A DNA stretch of 6,287 nucleotides, taken from the NCBI GenBank assembly GCA_021779795.1, contig JAJXZZ010000202.1, positions 1-6,287 on the forward strand. Direction: 5' to 3'. This document shows, in pieces, positions 5,682 to 6,287 of this stretch. The notes beneath the pieces were generated by a model. It did not search any database. It saw only the letters and a program-made list of their open reading frames with translations, and was not told where the DNA came from. Origin of the DNA: Acidobacteriota bacterium. GTDB lineage: Bacteria; Acidobacteriota; Vicinamibacteria; Vicinamibacterales; Fen-181. Every line of letters begins with the position of its first letter. Position 1 is the first letter of the stretch. The position numbers and the translations under genes were made by a program.

Positions 5682-5756
5682 ATTGTGAGGCGGGGCGGTT
5701 GACGGGAATCTCAGCCGTAGCGGCTTCACAATTCCGTCAGCGGGGGACCAATTCCG
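5682..5756 (-). promoter_or_regulatory. Candidate upstream activator site region
   Basis: ATTGTGAGGC (5682-5691) and GCTTCACAAT (5723-5732) form a 9-of-10 inverted repeat with a 31-bp gap. CAATTCCG occurs at 5729-5736 and 5749-5756, 20 bp apart (about two helical turns). They lie roughly 57-131 bp upstream of the predicted sigma-54 start, where NtrC-type activators commonly bind. That any of these is the actual binding site is inference. Confidence 0.35.
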
Positions 5757-5769
5757 AGCGCGAGGAGGG

Positions 5770-6287
5770 TCAGCTCGCGTCGCTCGGCGTCTGCAGCTCT
5801 TCCCACTGGTGCATCAGGTCGCCGACCTGCCACATGAGCGCCTGGTGCCGGTCGATGACCGGCTGGGCGGCCAGGCGGTCCTGGTAGAAGGCCGGGTCGG
5901 ACATCGTCTGTTCGATCTGCTTGATCTCGGCCTCGCACCGGGCGATCCGGTCCTCGAGATCGGCGACGCGCGCGGCGAGCGCCTTGGCGGCGCGGTCGCG
6001 GCGCCGCGCCTCGATCTGGGCCTGGCGCCGCGCCTCGCGGCCGGCGTCCTGCGGCGTGCGTCCCGCGTCTTGCGGCGTACGTCCGGTGTCCTGCGGCTTG
6101 CGGCCGGCGTCCTGAGTCTTGCGGCCGGCGTTTTGAGTCTTGCGGCCGGCGTCTCGCGTCTCTGCGTGCTCCTTCCGCCAGAGGAACTCCTCGTACCGCC
6201 CCGGGAAGCTGTGCGCCTCTCCGCCGCCGACCTCGACGATCCGGTTGGCGAGCTTCTCGACGAAGTACCGGTCGTGCGAGACGAAGA
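5770..6287 (-). CDS. ABC-F family ATPase, C-terminal part (partial)
   Basis: The gene enters from the right edge; its first full codon is at 6285 and 171 residues are visible before the stop at 5772-5770. ABC-F proteins are soluble ATPases with two ABC domains and no membrane segment, acting on ribosomes. The fragment starts FVSHDRYFVEKLANRIVEV, the H-loop and end of the second ABC domain, then FPGRYEEFLWRKE, the usual family ending of that domain. Residues 45-86 are six tandem heptapeptides (consensus DAGRKTQ or DAGRTPQ). Residues 87-171 are rich in charged and helix-forming residues (QAQIEARRRDRAAKALAARVADLEDRIARCEAEIK) and resemble the C-terminal coiled coil of Uup-type members; a Trp-containing helix ends the protein. 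Walker A, Walker B and the signature motif lie outside the window, so the subfamily (Uup-like is my best guess) is unsettled. It runs in the same direction as the kinase, but the 257-bp gap with its own promoters suggests separate transcription. Confidence 0.9.
   Translation of the reverse strand, partial: FVSHDRYFVEKLANRIVEVGGGEAHSFPGRYEEFLWRKEHAETRDAGRKTQNAGRKTQDAGRKPQDTGRTPQDAGRTPQDAGREARRQAQIEARRRDRAAKALAARVADLEDRIARCEAEIKQIEQTMSDPAFYQDRLAAQPVIDRHQALMWQVGDLMHQWEELQTPSDAS
6028..6153 (-). repeat. 21-bp tandem repeat, six copies, coding an ABC-F linker
   Basis: Units at 6133-6153, 6112-6132, 6091-6111, 6070-6090, 6049-6069 and 6028-6048 (gene order) encode DAGRKTQ, NAGRKTQ, DAGRKPQ, DTGRTPQ, DAGRTPQ and DAGREAR. 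The first two differ at only two bases, so duplication is probably recent; the sixth unit is degenerate. The array joins the second ABC domain to the C-terminal coiled-coil region. Confidence 0.92.

Larger units (their letters stand above)
5513..5769 (-). promoter_or_regulatory. Regulatory gap upstream of the kinase-regulator operon
   Basis: This 257-bp stretch separates the ABC-F stop codon from the chosen kinase start and carries no supported gene. It holds a sigma-54-type promoter (5636-5651), a sigma-70-like candidate (5562-5590), a 10-bp direct repeat (5587-5611) and upstream repeats (5682-5756). A short AGCCG-TAG-CGGCT hairpin at 5713-5725 has no T-run and is at best a poor terminator for the ABC-F gene. 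Confidence 0.6.

Noticed and set aside
5713..5725. Intrinsic terminator after the ABC-F gene
   Set aside because: The AGCCG-TAG-CGGCT stem is only 5 bp and is not followed by a T-run on the minus strand.
5726..5938. Minus-strand 70-residue open frame overlapping the ABC-F 3' end
   Set aside because: It is a frame-shifted shadow of the ABC-F C-terminal region, whose own frame continues to the stop at 5770.

Overview
This is a very GC-rich window holding six protein-coding genes in two convergent blocks. Base composition, the topA-trmFO-xerC order, a soluble NtrB/NtrC-type pair and intergenic DNA full of 6-8 bp periodic repeats suggest a high-GC, non-proteobacterial lineage. An Acidobacteriota (Vicinamibacteria-like) or deltaproteobacterial-type genome is my best guess. 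That assignment is inference; no rRNA or other taxonomic marker is present.

Plus-strand block (1-2667): the last 60 codons of topA (DNA topoisomerase I), then trmFO (folate/FAD-dependent tRNA U54 methyltransferase) only 3 nt downstream, then a 128-bp spacer with hairpins, then a xerC-type tyrosine recombinase. This order is known from many bacteria, where hslV-hslU commonly follow. Here hslVU are absent and the block ends at an unusual repeat tract.

Convergent intergenic region (2668-2865): no gene. It holds a GATC-centred array with exact 8-bp pitch, a (GAAGTAC)n heptamer array, and imperfect 30-bp inverted repeats that start at the xerC stop codon and end 11 bp before the stop of the opposite gene. 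It is the most unusual DNA in the window.

Minus-strand block (6287-2866, read leftward): the C-terminal part of an ABC-F ATPase with a six-copy heptapeptide linker; a 257-bp regulatory gap; a soluble PAS histidine kinase; and, 16 nt later, a sigma-54-dependent response regulator (receiver, AAA+ with GAFTGA, Fis HTH). The gap contains a near-consensus sigma-54 (-24/-12) promoter, a possible sigma-70-like promoter overlapping a 10-bp direct repeat, and further repeats at enhancer-like distance. I infer that the two-component operon may be autoregulated through sigma-54. The signal and target genes cannot be read from this window.
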